64,000 bases of DNA. Source: Fusobacterium ulcerans (lineage in GTDB: Bacteria > Fusobacteriota > Fusobacteriia > Fusobacteriales > Fusobacteriaceae). The stretch covers positions 884,282-948,281 of the forward strand of contig NZ_CP028105.1 in assembly GCF_003019675.1 (NCBI RefSeq), given 5' to 3'. Below are positions 8,733-16,491 of the stretch, in pieces. The stretch's first letter is position 1, and every line of letters starts with the position of its first letter. Made by a program: the position numbers and the translations under genes. The notes beneath the pieces are model-generated. The model was given only the letters and a program-made list of their open reading frames with translations, was not told the origin of the DNA and searched no databases.

Positions 8733-9242
8733 CTATAAAATTGTTCCTAGTTTTTTCACTTCACTGCATTTCATTCTAATAAAATGTAAAAAATCTACAT
8801 AATCACCTGAATAAAATCCATTTTTCTTTAATATAATTCCATTTGTTTTTCCAATCATCAAAATACAAATACCTTTAAGGTTGTATAGAGAAGTTATATC
8901 TTCATAATCAAAGTATTCTTTATTTTCACCAATTTTTACTGTTATTCTGTCTGTAAAATCTACCTCTGTTTCTAAAAGTCCTTTTTCTTCTAATGAATTT
9001 TTATATATTATCTCACTCTCTAAAGTATAGAGGAAATTTATCAAAGCAAGAAGTACAATCATTCCAATCATACAGATAACAAATTTTGCATCTGCTACTC
9101 CAAATTTATTAGCTATAGCCAGACAAAATACAGTCATTATAGTAAGAAATACAATTCCACCATGTAAATATCTATATTTACAGTATTTTACAAACTCTCT
9201 AAACATCTGCTGGGTATAAATATATTTATTTTTAAATTCCAT
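8733..9242 (-). CDS. YcxB-like family membrane protein
   Basis: This 169-residue protein has two adjacent membrane segments (about residues 30-70: GGIVFLTIMTVFCLAIANKF and FVICMIGMIVLLALINFLY). A C-terminal soluble domain contains TVKIGENKEYFDYEDITSLYN and a glycine/lysine-rich end. This layout is that of the YcxB-like family: two helices, then a small PH-like beta domain. The role of the family is unknown. GGAGGGG precedes the ATG. It is monocistronic, ending at the shared hairpin. Confidence 0.65.
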   Translation of the reverse strand: MEFKNKYIYTQQMFREFVKYCKYRYLHGGIVFLTIMTVFCLAIANKFGVADAKFVICMIGMIVLLALINFLYTLESEIIYKNSLEEKGLLETEVDFTDRITVKIGENKEYFDYEDITSLYNLKGICILMIGKTNGIILKKNGFYSGDYVDFLHFIRMKCSEVKKLGTIL

Positions 9243-9338
9243 TTTTACCCCTCCTTCTGTCCTTTATAGAAAATACTTATTTATATAATTATTCTAGAAA
9301 GAGTTAACATTTCTTCTTTTTTTACTAAATTTATCTTA

Positions 9339-9368
9339 TAAAAAAATACCAGATCACCTCTGGTATTT
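9339..9368 (-). terminator. Intrinsic terminator after the K+/H+ antiporter gene
   Basis: AAATACCAGA (9344-9353) and TCTGGTATTT (9359-9368) form a 10-bp stem. On the minus strand it ends in a T run. Confidence 0.85.
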
Positions 9369-9375
9369 TAATTTC

Positions 9376-10770
9376 TTATTTAGTTGAGAACAATATTTTA
9401 TCTCCAACTTTTAATATTACATCTCCTCTTGGAGTTATATCTTCATCTCCACGTCTGATAGATATAATATGCATACTTTTTGGCAGCTGAAGATCCTTTA
9501 TTCTTTTATCCACATACTCTGAATGCTTGTCCAGATAAAGCTTCTTAATAGAGAGCTCTTCTAATTCTTCTAAATCTATTTCATTTGCTTTATCATCTAC
9601 TACATCTTCTACTAATCCAAGATATTTTGCAAGGGGCTTCAACGTCATTCCCTGTATCAATACTGAGAAAACAACCAGATAGAATACCATATTAAATATC
9701 CCCTGAGAATTATCTATTCCCGCTGTGATTGCTGTTGTAGAAAATATAATTGGCACAGCACCTTTCAGTCCTGCCCATGACATAAAGAATTTCTCCTTTT
9801 TACTGTAATTGAATGGTGCCATAAGGGAAAATACAACTGCTGTTCTGGCAACAATAGTTATCATTATTGCTAGAATACTTCCAGTTATCATAACCATTTT
9901 TAACTGGCTTGGAAAAACAAGAAGTCCAAGGATAATAAACATTGTTATCTGCATCAGCCATGAAGCTACTCTCATATTTCTGATAGTATTCATCCTGAAA
10001 TCAAATCTTTCATTTCCTACTATTATTCCCATAAGATATATTGCAAGGAATCCATTTCCTCCAATAAGGTTAGTTGCAGAAAAACATATAAATAACACTG
10101 CAATCATATGAATAGTAAGAAATTCTTCTCTCTCTATCCGAAGAAGTCTTCCCATTGGAAGTGTTATTTTACCAAATAATACTCCCATAAGAGCTCCTAC
10201 TATTATTTGCTGAATAAGGAACAGTATACTCATGAAGATATTTGAATCTCCAGCTTGAAACATAGATAGGACAAAGAGGATTAGTGCATATGCCATAGGG
10301 TCATTACTTCCTGATTCTATCTCTATTACTGTTCTTATTCTTTTCTTTAAATTGGAACCTCCCAGCATAGATATAACTGCTGCTGCATCTGTCGAAGAAA
10401 CTATTGCTCCAAAAAGAAAAGCTTCTTTCAGAGTAAAGTCTGTTATCATATATGCTGCAAAGGCTGCCAGTACTGCTGTAAGAAAAACTCCTGCTGTTGC
10501 TAATATACCACTGGGGTAAAGTGCCATCATGGCATCTGATTTTTTAGTTTCCAAAGCTCCTGCAAAAAGAATAAATAATAATGCAAAGTTCCCTATATTC
10601 TGAGTTAATCTTGCATCATCAAATTCAATTTTTCCAATTCCTTCTGAACCTGCTGCCATTCCTATAAAAAGGAACATTATCAGCAAAGGTACCTGTACTT
10701 TTTTCGTTACTCTTATTGAGAGTAAACTTATTAATAACAAAATTCCACATACTAAAATTTTATAATCCAT
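9376..10770 (-). CDS. Potassium/proton antiporter of the NhaP2 (CPA1) type
   Basis: This 464-residue protein has about 12 membrane segments followed by a C-terminal cytoplasmic TrkA-C (RCK_C) domain from about residue 400: KRIKDLQLPKSMHIISIRRGDEDITPRGDVILKVGDKILF. The membrane part shows CPA1 signatures: FLFIGMAAGSEG, the ion-site helix GAIVSSTDAAAV, and SWAGLKGAVPI. In characterised members (CvrA/NhaP2) the protein exchanges K+ or Na+ for H+ at the inner membrane, and the TrkA-C domain senses a nucleotide or K+. AAAGGAG precedes the ATG. It appears monocistronic, with a possible promoter (TTGTAT-17-TAAAAT) just upstream. Confidence 0.88.
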   Translation of the reverse strand: MDYKILVCGILLLISLLSIRVTKKVQVPLLIMFLFIGMAAGSEGIGKIEFDDARLTQNIGNFALLFILFAGALETKKSDAMMALYPSGILATAGVFLTAVLAAFAAYMITDFTLKEAFLFGAIVSSTDAAAVISMLGGSNLKKRIRTVIEIESGSNDPMAYALILFVLSMFQAGDSNIFMSILFLIQQIIVGALMGVLFGKITLPMGRLLRIEREEFLTIHMIAVLFICFSATNLIGGNGFLAIYLMGIIVGNERFDFRMNTIRNMRVASWLMQITMFIILGLLVFPSQLKMVMITGSILAIMITIVARTAVVFSLMAPFNYSKKEKFFMSWAGLKGAVPIIFSTTAITAGIDNSQGIFNMVFYLVVFSVLIQGMTLKPLAKYLGLVEDVVDDKANEIDLEELEELSIKKLYLDKHSEYVDKRIKDLQLPKSMHIISIRRGDEDITPRGDVILKVGDKILFSTK

Positions 10771-10888
10771 AGCTCAACTCCTTTAGCTTAAAGGTTTATA
10801 CTATATTTTATAATATATTTAAAAAACATACAACTTAATTTACTTTATAAACAAAATTACTTGAAATTAGTACGGAAATCGAACCTTA

Positions 10889-12199
10889 TTACTTCTTTTT
10901 AAAGATAATACTGAACAAAACAGCAAATATTAAACTTGGCATTACCCATGCAAGTCCAAAAGTTTGCAATGGAAGTTTTATATATATTTTATTCAAAAAT
11001 TGAAGGTTAATTCCAAGAGTCTGAGTCATTTCAAAAAAACCTATTATCCCTGCTCCTATTACTGCTCCAAGATAAGTTTTATCTGAAGAGATATATTTCT
11101 TGAAACAGTTAAGTACTATCAAGACTATTGCTATTGGATAAAGAAATGTAAGTATTGGAGCTGAAACCTTTACTATTGCATCCACTCCAAAACCAGCAAA
11201 AACAAAGCTCAATATAACTGTACCTATAACTATCTTTTCATAAGAAACTTTTAAAAGACCACTGAAATAATCTCCAACTGTAGCTGTAAGCCCTATTGCT
11301 GTAGTAAGACAGGCTCCTGCTACACATATTCCCAATGCTAGATTTCCTTCTTTACCTAATAATTTATTTACTATATCTGTAAGAAGCTGAGTAGTTCCTG
11401 TACTATGAAGCACTCCATAAGATGTCGCTCCTATATATAAAAGTCCTCCATATACAATTGACAATCCACATACTGCTATCATACTTGAATTGCTTAAAAA
11501 ACTCATCTCTTGTTTTGCAGTGAGGGTTCTTCCATTTCTTATTGCTTTCAATATTATGCTTGAAAAGATTATAGCTGCAAGAGTATCCATGGTCTGATAT
11601 CCATTATAGAATCCATATCTGAATGTATTGCTTATCTCTTTAGCTGCTGGTTCTCCCATTGGGAAAAATACTCCTTTTACAACAATCACTGCCAATATTA
11701 TTAATAATATTGGAGTAAGAATCTTTCCTATTCTCTCTATTACTGCATTTGCTTTTATAGAGAATAAAAATACAATTATAAAGTAACAAGCTAAAAAACC
11801 ATATTTATACATTTCATTATTCCCATCTACATGGGGAAGAAGCATTAATTCAAAAGCTGTGGCTCCTGTTCTGGGAATCGCAAGAAAAGGTCCTATAGCT
11901 AAGATTAATACTACATTAAATATTTTACTAAATAGAGGTGATACTTTATCAGCAAAATCATCCAGCTCTTTTCCTGCTAATGCTGAAGACAATATAGCAA
12001 GAAGAGGGAATCCTATTCCTGTTATGAAAAAACCTGCTGCTGCTGATACCCATTTATCTCCTACCACATATCCTACCATAGGAGGAAATATAAGGTTTCC
12101 TGCTCCAAATAACATTGCAAATAAAGCAAATCCTGTCAATATGACATCTTTCTTCTTATAAATATAAACCACTCCAATCTTAAAAATTATCTTATTCAT
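10889..12199 (-). CDS. brnQ: Branched-chain amino acid carrier BrnQ, copy 1
   Basis: This LIVCS-family cation symporter for Leu/Ile/Val is about 424-436 residues long with about 12 membrane segments. Typical sequences are DVILTGFALFAMLFGAGN near the N-terminus and GYQTMDTLAAI mid-protein. It is strongly similar to the next BrnQ gene. The start is uncertain. ATG 12199 lies against the T-run of the preceding terminator and lacks a ribosome-binding site. Aligned with its paralogue, the natural start falls on an ATT codon (12163-12161) with GGAG eight bases upstream; GTG 12172 overlaps that GGAG. Coordinates here use the outermost start. Confidence 0.9.
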   Translation of the reverse strand: MNKIIFKIGVVYIYKKKDVILTGFALFAMLFGAGNLIFPPMVGYVVGDKWVSAAAGFFITGIGFPLLAILSSALAGKELDDFADKVSPLFSKIFNVVLILAIGPFLAIPRTGATAFELMLLPHVDGNNEMYKYGFLACYFIIVFLFSIKANAVIERIGKILTPILLIILAVIVVKGVFFPMGEPAAKEISNTFRYGFYNGYQTMDTLAAIIFSSIILKAIRNGRTLTAKQEMSFLSNSSMIAVCGLSIVYGGLLYIGATSYGVLHSTGTTQLLTDIVNKLLGKEGNLALGICVAGACLTTAIGLTATVGDYFSGLLKVSYEKIVIGTVILSFVFAGFGVDAIVKVSAPILTFLYPIAIVLIVLNCFKKYISSDKTYLGAVIGAGIIGFFEMTQTLGINLQFLNKIYIKLPLQTFGLAWVMPSLIFAVLFSIIFKKK

Positions 12200-12258
12200 A
12201 AAAAATAGTATGCCTTAAAAGGAATATTTATCTTTTCCACCTGCTTTAAGGCATACTT
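12200..12258 (-). terminator. Intrinsic terminator between the two brnQ genes
   Basis: A perfect 13-bp stem (12207-12219 with 12245-12257; loop about 25 bases) ends on the minus strand in ATTTTTT, directly before the first possible brnQ copy 1 start codon. It would stop transcripts coming from brnQ copy 2, or act as an attenuator. Confidence 0.8.
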
Positions 12259-12303
12259 ATTTATTTTTAGTTATTAAATTGTAACATTTTTTATAAAAAA
12301 ATA

Positions 12304-13575
12304 TCAATGTTTTTTGAAAAAACTAAATATTACTCCACCTAATATTCCTGGAAGTACCCAAGACAGACCAAAACTTTCTAAAGGAAGTTTTGAATAAATA
12401 GTATTAAATAATTCAATATTTATTCCCATAGCCTGCATAGCTTCATAAGCACTTACTATTCCAGTTCCCACAACAGTTCCTACATACACATTATCATTCT
12501 TTATCATATTTTTCATAAAGTTTAAGAATATAAGAGCAATAGATATTGGATAAATAAATACCAATACAGGTACTGCCAGCTTAACTATAACATCTACTCC
12601 AAAGCTTGCAAAAATAAAACTGATTATTACTGTTATTATTGCTAACTTTTCATATGCTATTTTCAGAAGTCCGCTGAAATAATCTGCTACTGTTGCAGTA
12701 AGTCCAATAGCTGTAGTCAGACAAGCTCCTGCTACACATATTCCAAGTACGACTTTTCCTATTTTTCCTAAAAGAAGAGTCACTACAGTAGAAAGAAGTT
12801 CTGTACTTCCAATTCCCTGTGCTAATACTCCTGTTGCTGTTCCACCAATATATACCAACCCTCCATATACTATTGTAAGTCCCCCAATAGCTATGAAACT
12901 TGCTTTTATCAGAAATGAAAACTCTGCTTTAGCACCTAGATTTCTTCCTTTTCTTATTGATTTTAATATAATTTCTGAAAATACTATTGCTGCAAGAGTA
13001 TCCATTGTCTGATATCCATTAAGAAATCCATATTTAAATGGTGTTGATGTTCCCATTACTTTTGGATCCCCCAGTGGAGAAAATACTCCTTTGAATATTA
13101 TTATTGCCAATACTACTAAAAGTATTGGAGTAAGAATTGCTCCTACTCTATCTACAACCTTACTTGACTTTAATGAAAACATAATAGTTATTGCAAAGAA
13201 TACTGTTAAAAATCCAAATTTATACATTTGAAAATTCTCTATATTTTGAGGAACCATCATTTCAAAAGCTGTAGCTCCTGTTCTAGGTAAAGCTAAAAGA
13301 GGTCCAATAGATAAAATAAGTGCTATATTGAAAACCTTACTAAACAAAGGAGAAACCCTTGTAGCAAAACTATCAAGATCTTTTCCTGCCACTGCTGCTG
13401 CTATTATTGCTAAAAGTGGAAATCCAGCTCCTGTCAATATAAATCCTATAGCTGAAACTATCCAATTATCTCCATTAGTAAATCCTACAACTGGTGGAAA
13501 TATTAGATTCCCTGCTCCAAACAGCATTGCAAATAAGGCAAATCCTGTCAATATAACATCCTTCTTTTTATACAT
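12304..13575 (-). CDS. brnQ: Branched-chain amino acid carrier BrnQ, copy 2
   Basis: This 423-residue LIVCS-family carrier aligns with copy 1 along its full length, including the MYKKKDVILTGFALFAML start, GYQTMDTLAAIVFSEIILKSI and the GICVAGACLTTAIGLTATV segment. It imports branched-chain amino acids with Na+ or H+. AGGAGGAAGAA precedes the ATG, so the start is secure. A consensus promoter lies about 110 bases upstream. The tandem arrangement shows a duplication; the two proteins have diverged clearly, which allows different substrate preference or expression. Confidence 0.92.
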   Translation of the reverse strand: MYKKKDVILTGFALFAMLFGAGNLIFPPVVGFTNGDNWIVSAIGFILTGAGFPLLAIIAAAVAGKDLDSFATRVSPLFSKVFNIALILSIGPLLALPRTGATAFEMMVPQNIENFQMYKFGFLTVFFAITIMFSLKSSKVVDRVGAILTPILLVVLAIIIFKGVFSPLGDPKVMGTSTPFKYGFLNGYQTMDTLAAIVFSEIILKSIRKGRNLGAKAEFSFLIKASFIAIGGLTIVYGGLVYIGGTATGVLAQGIGSTELLSTVVTLLLGKIGKVVLGICVAGACLTTAIGLTATVADYFSGLLKIAYEKLAIITVIISFIFASFGVDVIVKLAVPVLVFIYPISIALIFLNFMKNMIKNDNVYVGTVVGTGIVSAYEAMQAMGINIELFNTIYSKLPLESFGLSWVLPGILGGVIFSFFKKH

Positions 13576-13683
13576 TTCTTCCTCCTAAAAATTATATATC
13601 TTTACTTCAATATATCAAGCCTTTAAATTCCTATCTTCAAGTTTAAATTTTAGACTTAATGGTTAATAAGTGTACTAACAAAA

Positions 13684-13712
13684 ATTATATCAACATTTTT
13701 ATTCTATGTCAA
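13684..13712 (-). promoter_or_regulatory. Consensus sigma-70 promoter of brnQ copy 2
   Basis: On the minus strand TTGACA (13712-13707) and TATAAT (13689-13684) are separated by exactly 17 bp. Both boxes match the consensus fully. The rest of the 293-base gap between brnQ and the ArsC-like gene (13576-13868) is plain AT-rich DNA with no other signal I can support. Confidence 0.88.
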
Positions 13713-13868
13713 TATAATAATATTAACAGACTATTTTTTTAGTATAAAATTCATATATAATTTTTACTATTTTCTCTTCATTTCTTTAGAGAATATCTGT
13801 ATATAAATATTAAAATTTGTTGTATAATAGTCGTAGTAAATAAAAACAAATTTTTAAGGAGGATATTT

Positions 13869-14228
13869 ATGTCAGTACTATTTATTAATTACCCTAAATG
13901 CAGCACTTGTATCAATGCTAGAAAATGGCTTGAAGAAAATAATATTAAATTTACAAGCAGACATATTGTAGAGGATAATCCAAAAGAAGATGAATTAAAA
14001 AAATATATAAAACTAAGTGGACTTCCTGTAAAAAAATTCTTTAATACAAGTGGTATGCTTTACAGAGAAATGAACCTAAAAGAAAAAACTGCTTCAGCTA
14101 CTGATGATGAAATGATAAAAATACTAGCTACTAATGGTATGCTTGTAAAAAGACCTTTAGTTGTAACTGAGGATGGAGTTTTGATTGGTTTCAAAGCTGA
14201 TCAATGGAAAGAGTTTTTTAATAAATAA
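13869..14228 (+). CDS. ArsC/Spx-like thioredoxin-fold protein
   Basis: This 119-residue protein belongs to the arsenate reductase/Spx family (YffB/MgsR-like). A redox CxxC motif (Cys11, Cys14) in YPKCSTCINARKWLEENNI is followed by the family pattern GLPVKKFFNTSGMLYREM and the cis-proline region MLVKRPLVV. Length is right for a complete protein. Whether it reduces arsenate or acts like Spx on RNA polymerase cannot be told; no ars genes are nearby. AAGGAGGA precedes the ATG. The nucleotidase gene starts 23 bases after the stop, so the two probably form one transcript. Confidence 0.85.
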   Translation: MSVLFINYPKCSTCINARKWLEENNIKFTSRHIVEDNPKEDELKKYIKLSGLPVKKFFNTSGMLYREMNLKEKTASATDDEMIKILATNGMLVKRPLVVTEDGVLIGFKADQWKEFFNK

Positions 14229-14251
14229 TAATAAATTTTGGGGAGTGAAAT

Positions 14252-15835
14252 ATGAATATAAAAAAGTTAGCAATTTCCTTTATTGCTGGTACTTTTCTCT
14301 TAGCTGGATGCAGCAGCCTTCAATCTAATCCAGATGGGAAATATGAACTTGTTGTCATTCATCTGAATGATGTACATGGAAGAGCTGAAGAGGGAAATTA
14401 TAATGGAATGGGGTATCCTAAAGTTGCCTCTATAATCAATGAGTACAGAAAAGTTTTAGGACAGGAAAATGTTCTTTATCTTGATGCTGGAGATAATACT
14501 CATGGAACTACCTTTGCAACACTTGAAAAAGGTGAATCTATGATAAAACTCTCAAACGAAATGAAACTTAATGCCATGACTCTGGGAAATCATGACTTTA
14601 ATTATGGAATGGAACAATTGTATAAATTAGAAAATTTGGCAGATTTTAAATTCCTTACATCTAATGTATTGAATAAAAATGGAAAACCTATTGGTGAAAA
14701 ATATATAATAAAGAAAATTCGTGGTGTAAAAGTTGGAATATTTGGTCTGATTACTCCTGAAACTATGTATAAAGCTAATCCTCAAATTGTTAAAGATTTG
14801 ACTTTCAGTGGCCCAATAGACACTGCTAAGAAAATAACTGAAGAACTTAAAGGAAAAGGTGTTCAATTTATTATTGCTGTCACTCATCTGGGAGATGATC
14901 CTGCTACAAAACATGAATGGCAGAGTATAGGTCTGGCGGAAGCTGTCCCTGCTATAAACCTCATTGTTGATGGACATAGTCATACAGCTTTAAAAGATAA
15001 AACTGTAGTCAATGGTGTAACTATAGTACAGACAGGTGAATATGATAAAAATCTTGGCATTGTAAAAATAGATTTTGATGAACTTGCGTATGGAGAAAAG
15101 GCTATTTATCCTGTTCTTTTATCTAAAGCTGAAGTAGAGAACGGAAAAGATTTATCTGTAAAAATGGAGTTAAACGAAAAATTTGTAGCTAAAGATGATG
15201 CAAAAATAGCTTCACTAATATATGATATAAAAGAGAGACAGGAGAAAATAATATCAGAAGTAATTGGAAAGACACCTGTATTATTAGAAGCAAGCAGAGA
15301 ACTGGTAAGAACAAGTGAAACTAATCTTGGGAACCTTGTTGCTGATGCTATCCTTGAGAAAAGCGAAGCTGACATAGCTATAACAAGTGGGGGAAGTATA
15401 AGAAGCTCTATTGGTGCAGGAGATATAACAGTTGGAAATATCATAAGTGTTCTTCCTTTTGGAAACTATGTTATAGTAAAAGAACTCACTGGAAAACAGG
15501 TATGGGATATGTTTGAGAATGGATTCAGTAAATATCCTGAAACTGATGGAAGATTCCCTCAATTCTCTGGAGCTGTAGTTACTTTCAATCCTAAAAAACC
15601 AGCTGGTAAGAGAGTAGAGAAAATAACACTGAAAGATGGAACTTCTCTTGATTTAAATAAGACATATAAAGTAGCCAGTGATGACTATATTGCTGTAGGT
15701 GGAGATGAATATAATATGTTTATTAATGCCAAAACAATTGCTAATTATCCTGCTCTTTCTGAAATAGTTATAGAAAATATAAAGAAAAATGGTGTAACTA
15801 ATCTCACAACTGATAATAGATTAATAAGAAAATAG
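14252..15835 (+). CDS. 5'-nucleotidase/UshA-like lipoprotein
   Basis: This 527-residue secreted metallophosphoesterase has a lipoprotein signal (residues 1-20, lipobox LAGC with Cys20). The N-terminal metal-binding domain contains HLNDVHGR, LDAGDNTHGT, LGNHDFNYG, a THLGDD segment and DGHSHT, which together supply the two-metal site. The C-terminal 5_nucleotid_C domain (about residues 335-500) binds the nucleotide base, with SGGSIRSSIGAGDIT and GGDEYNMF. It should hydrolyse nucleotides outside the cytoplasm, anchored in a membrane, allowing nucleoside and phosphate uptake. GGGGAGTG precedes the ATG. It follows the ArsC-like gene and ends at a terminator. Confidence 0.9.
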   Translation: MNIKKLAISFIAGTFLLAGCSSLQSNPDGKYELVVIHLNDVHGRAEEGNYNGMGYPKVASIINEYRKVLGQENVLYLDAGDNTHGTTFATLEKGESMIKLSNEMKLNAMTLGNHDFNYGMEQLYKLENLADFKFLTSNVLNKNGKPIGEKYIIKKIRGVKVGIFGLITPETMYKANPQIVKDLTFSGPIDTAKKITEELKGKGVQFIIAVTHLGDDPATKHEWQSIGLAEAVPAINLIVDGHSHTALKDKTVVNGVTIVQTGEYDKNLGIVKIDFDELAYGEKAIYPVLLSKAEVENGKDLSVKMELNEKFVAKDDAKIASLIYDIKERQEKIISEVIGKTPVLLEASRELVRTSETNLGNLVADAILEKSEADIAITSGGSIRSSIGAGDITVGNIISVLPFGNYVIVKELTGKQVWDMFENGFSKYPETDGRFPQFSGAVVTFNPKKPAGKRVEKITLKDGTSLDLNKTYKVASDDYIAVGGDEYNMFINAKTIANYPALSEIVIENIKKNGVTNLTTDNRLIRK

Positions 15836-15849
15836 TATTTTCAATTAGA

Positions 15850-15886
15850 AAATCCCTCTGTAATAATATACAGAAGGGATTTTTTT
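15850..15886. terminator. Intrinsic terminator between convergent genes
   Basis: AATCCC-TCTGTA pairs with TACAGA-AGGGATT, followed by seven T on the plus strand and by TTTTC on the minus strand. It closes the nucleotidase transcript and probably the HU-like pair. Confidence 0.82.
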
Positions 15887-16166
15887 AGTTTATTTCTAAT
15901 ATTTTTGATTGTACAAATTTTATTGTTTTTTTAGGAACTATTTCTCTTACTTCTTTTGAGGTTGGACTGCCTATTCTTCTCTTTTTTCTTTTTAAAAGTG
16001 AAAATATTCCTCTATTTCTAAATTTTACCTCTTCATCCATAGCTATTACTTCTGCTATAAGATTAAATATCTCTTCTATTTCCTCTCTTGCCTCTTCATA
16101 TTCTACTATTTCATCCTGTTCTTTTCTCAATTTCTTGTAATATGATACAAATTCTCTAGTGTTCAT
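15885..16166 (-). CDS. Small HU-like protein (divergent), copy B
   Basis: This 93-residue basic/acidic protein has the layout of the HU/IHF fold in a worn form. An N-terminal helical part (residues 1-45) is followed by a short VKFRNRGIFSLLKRKKRRIGSP segment, where HU proteins have GFGxF and a basic arm, and then KKTIKFVQSK, where HU proteins end in the FKPGK-like strand. It overlaps the upstream HU-like gene by 11 bases (GGAGGAAGAAT before ATG 16166). Assignment to the HU superfamily rests on this pattern and on similarity to its neighbour; a fold search would settle it. The role is unknown. Confidence 0.55.
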   Translation of the reverse strand: MNTREFVSYYKKLRKEQDEIVEYEEAREEIEEIFNLIAEVIAMDEEVKFRNRGIFSLLKRKKRRIGSPTSKEVREIVPKKTIKFVQSKILEIN

Positions 16167-16467
16167 ATTCTTCCTCCATTAGAGTATTGAGCTCATTTAC
16201 TTTATCTATCATTTTCATTCTGGGTCTAAATTTAATAACTTTCTTTTCTTCTGTCACCATCATTTCTCTTGTTGCTAAATTTAATATCTTTCTGGGTTTT
16301 ACTTCCCTTTTCTCAAATATTCCCCAGTCTTTTATTATTACTTTTTCTTCTTCTTCTAAAACATCAAAAAGAGCTTTCCAGAAAGAATCTAATCTTTCTT
16401 TTGCCTCTCTTATGCTTTTTAGATTCCTTCTTTCTTTGTATAAGGTTAAAAACTCTTTTTCTGTCAT
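16156..16467 (-). CDS. Small HU-like DNA-binding protein, copy A
   Basis: This 103-residue protein is more recognisably HU-like than its neighbour. SFWKALFDVLEEEEKVIIKDWGIFEKREVKPRKILNLATREMM corresponds to the HU stretch ending in GxGxF..R..PR...NP.T, and KKVIKFRPRMKMIDKVN to the C-terminal strand and helix. The conserved beta-arm tip Pro-Arg (PRK) is kept. It starts with ATG 16467 after GAGGAGAG, 24 bases downstream of the last polysaccharide gene. It is probably cotranscribed with that operon and coupled to copy B by overlap. Confidence 0.6.
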   Translation of the reverse strand: MTEKEFLTLYKERRNLKSIREAKERLDSFWKALFDVLEEEEKVIIKDWGIFEKREVKPRKILNLATREMMVTEEKKVIKFRPRMKMIDKVNELNTLMEEEYEH

Positions 16468-16491
16468 TTTTCTCTCCTCATCAAAAAAATA

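Noticed and set aside
10869-10886. GGTTCGATTTCC on the minus strand, resembling a tRNA T-arm
   Set aside because: No acceptor, anticodon or D-arm can be built around it, and the loop length is wrong.
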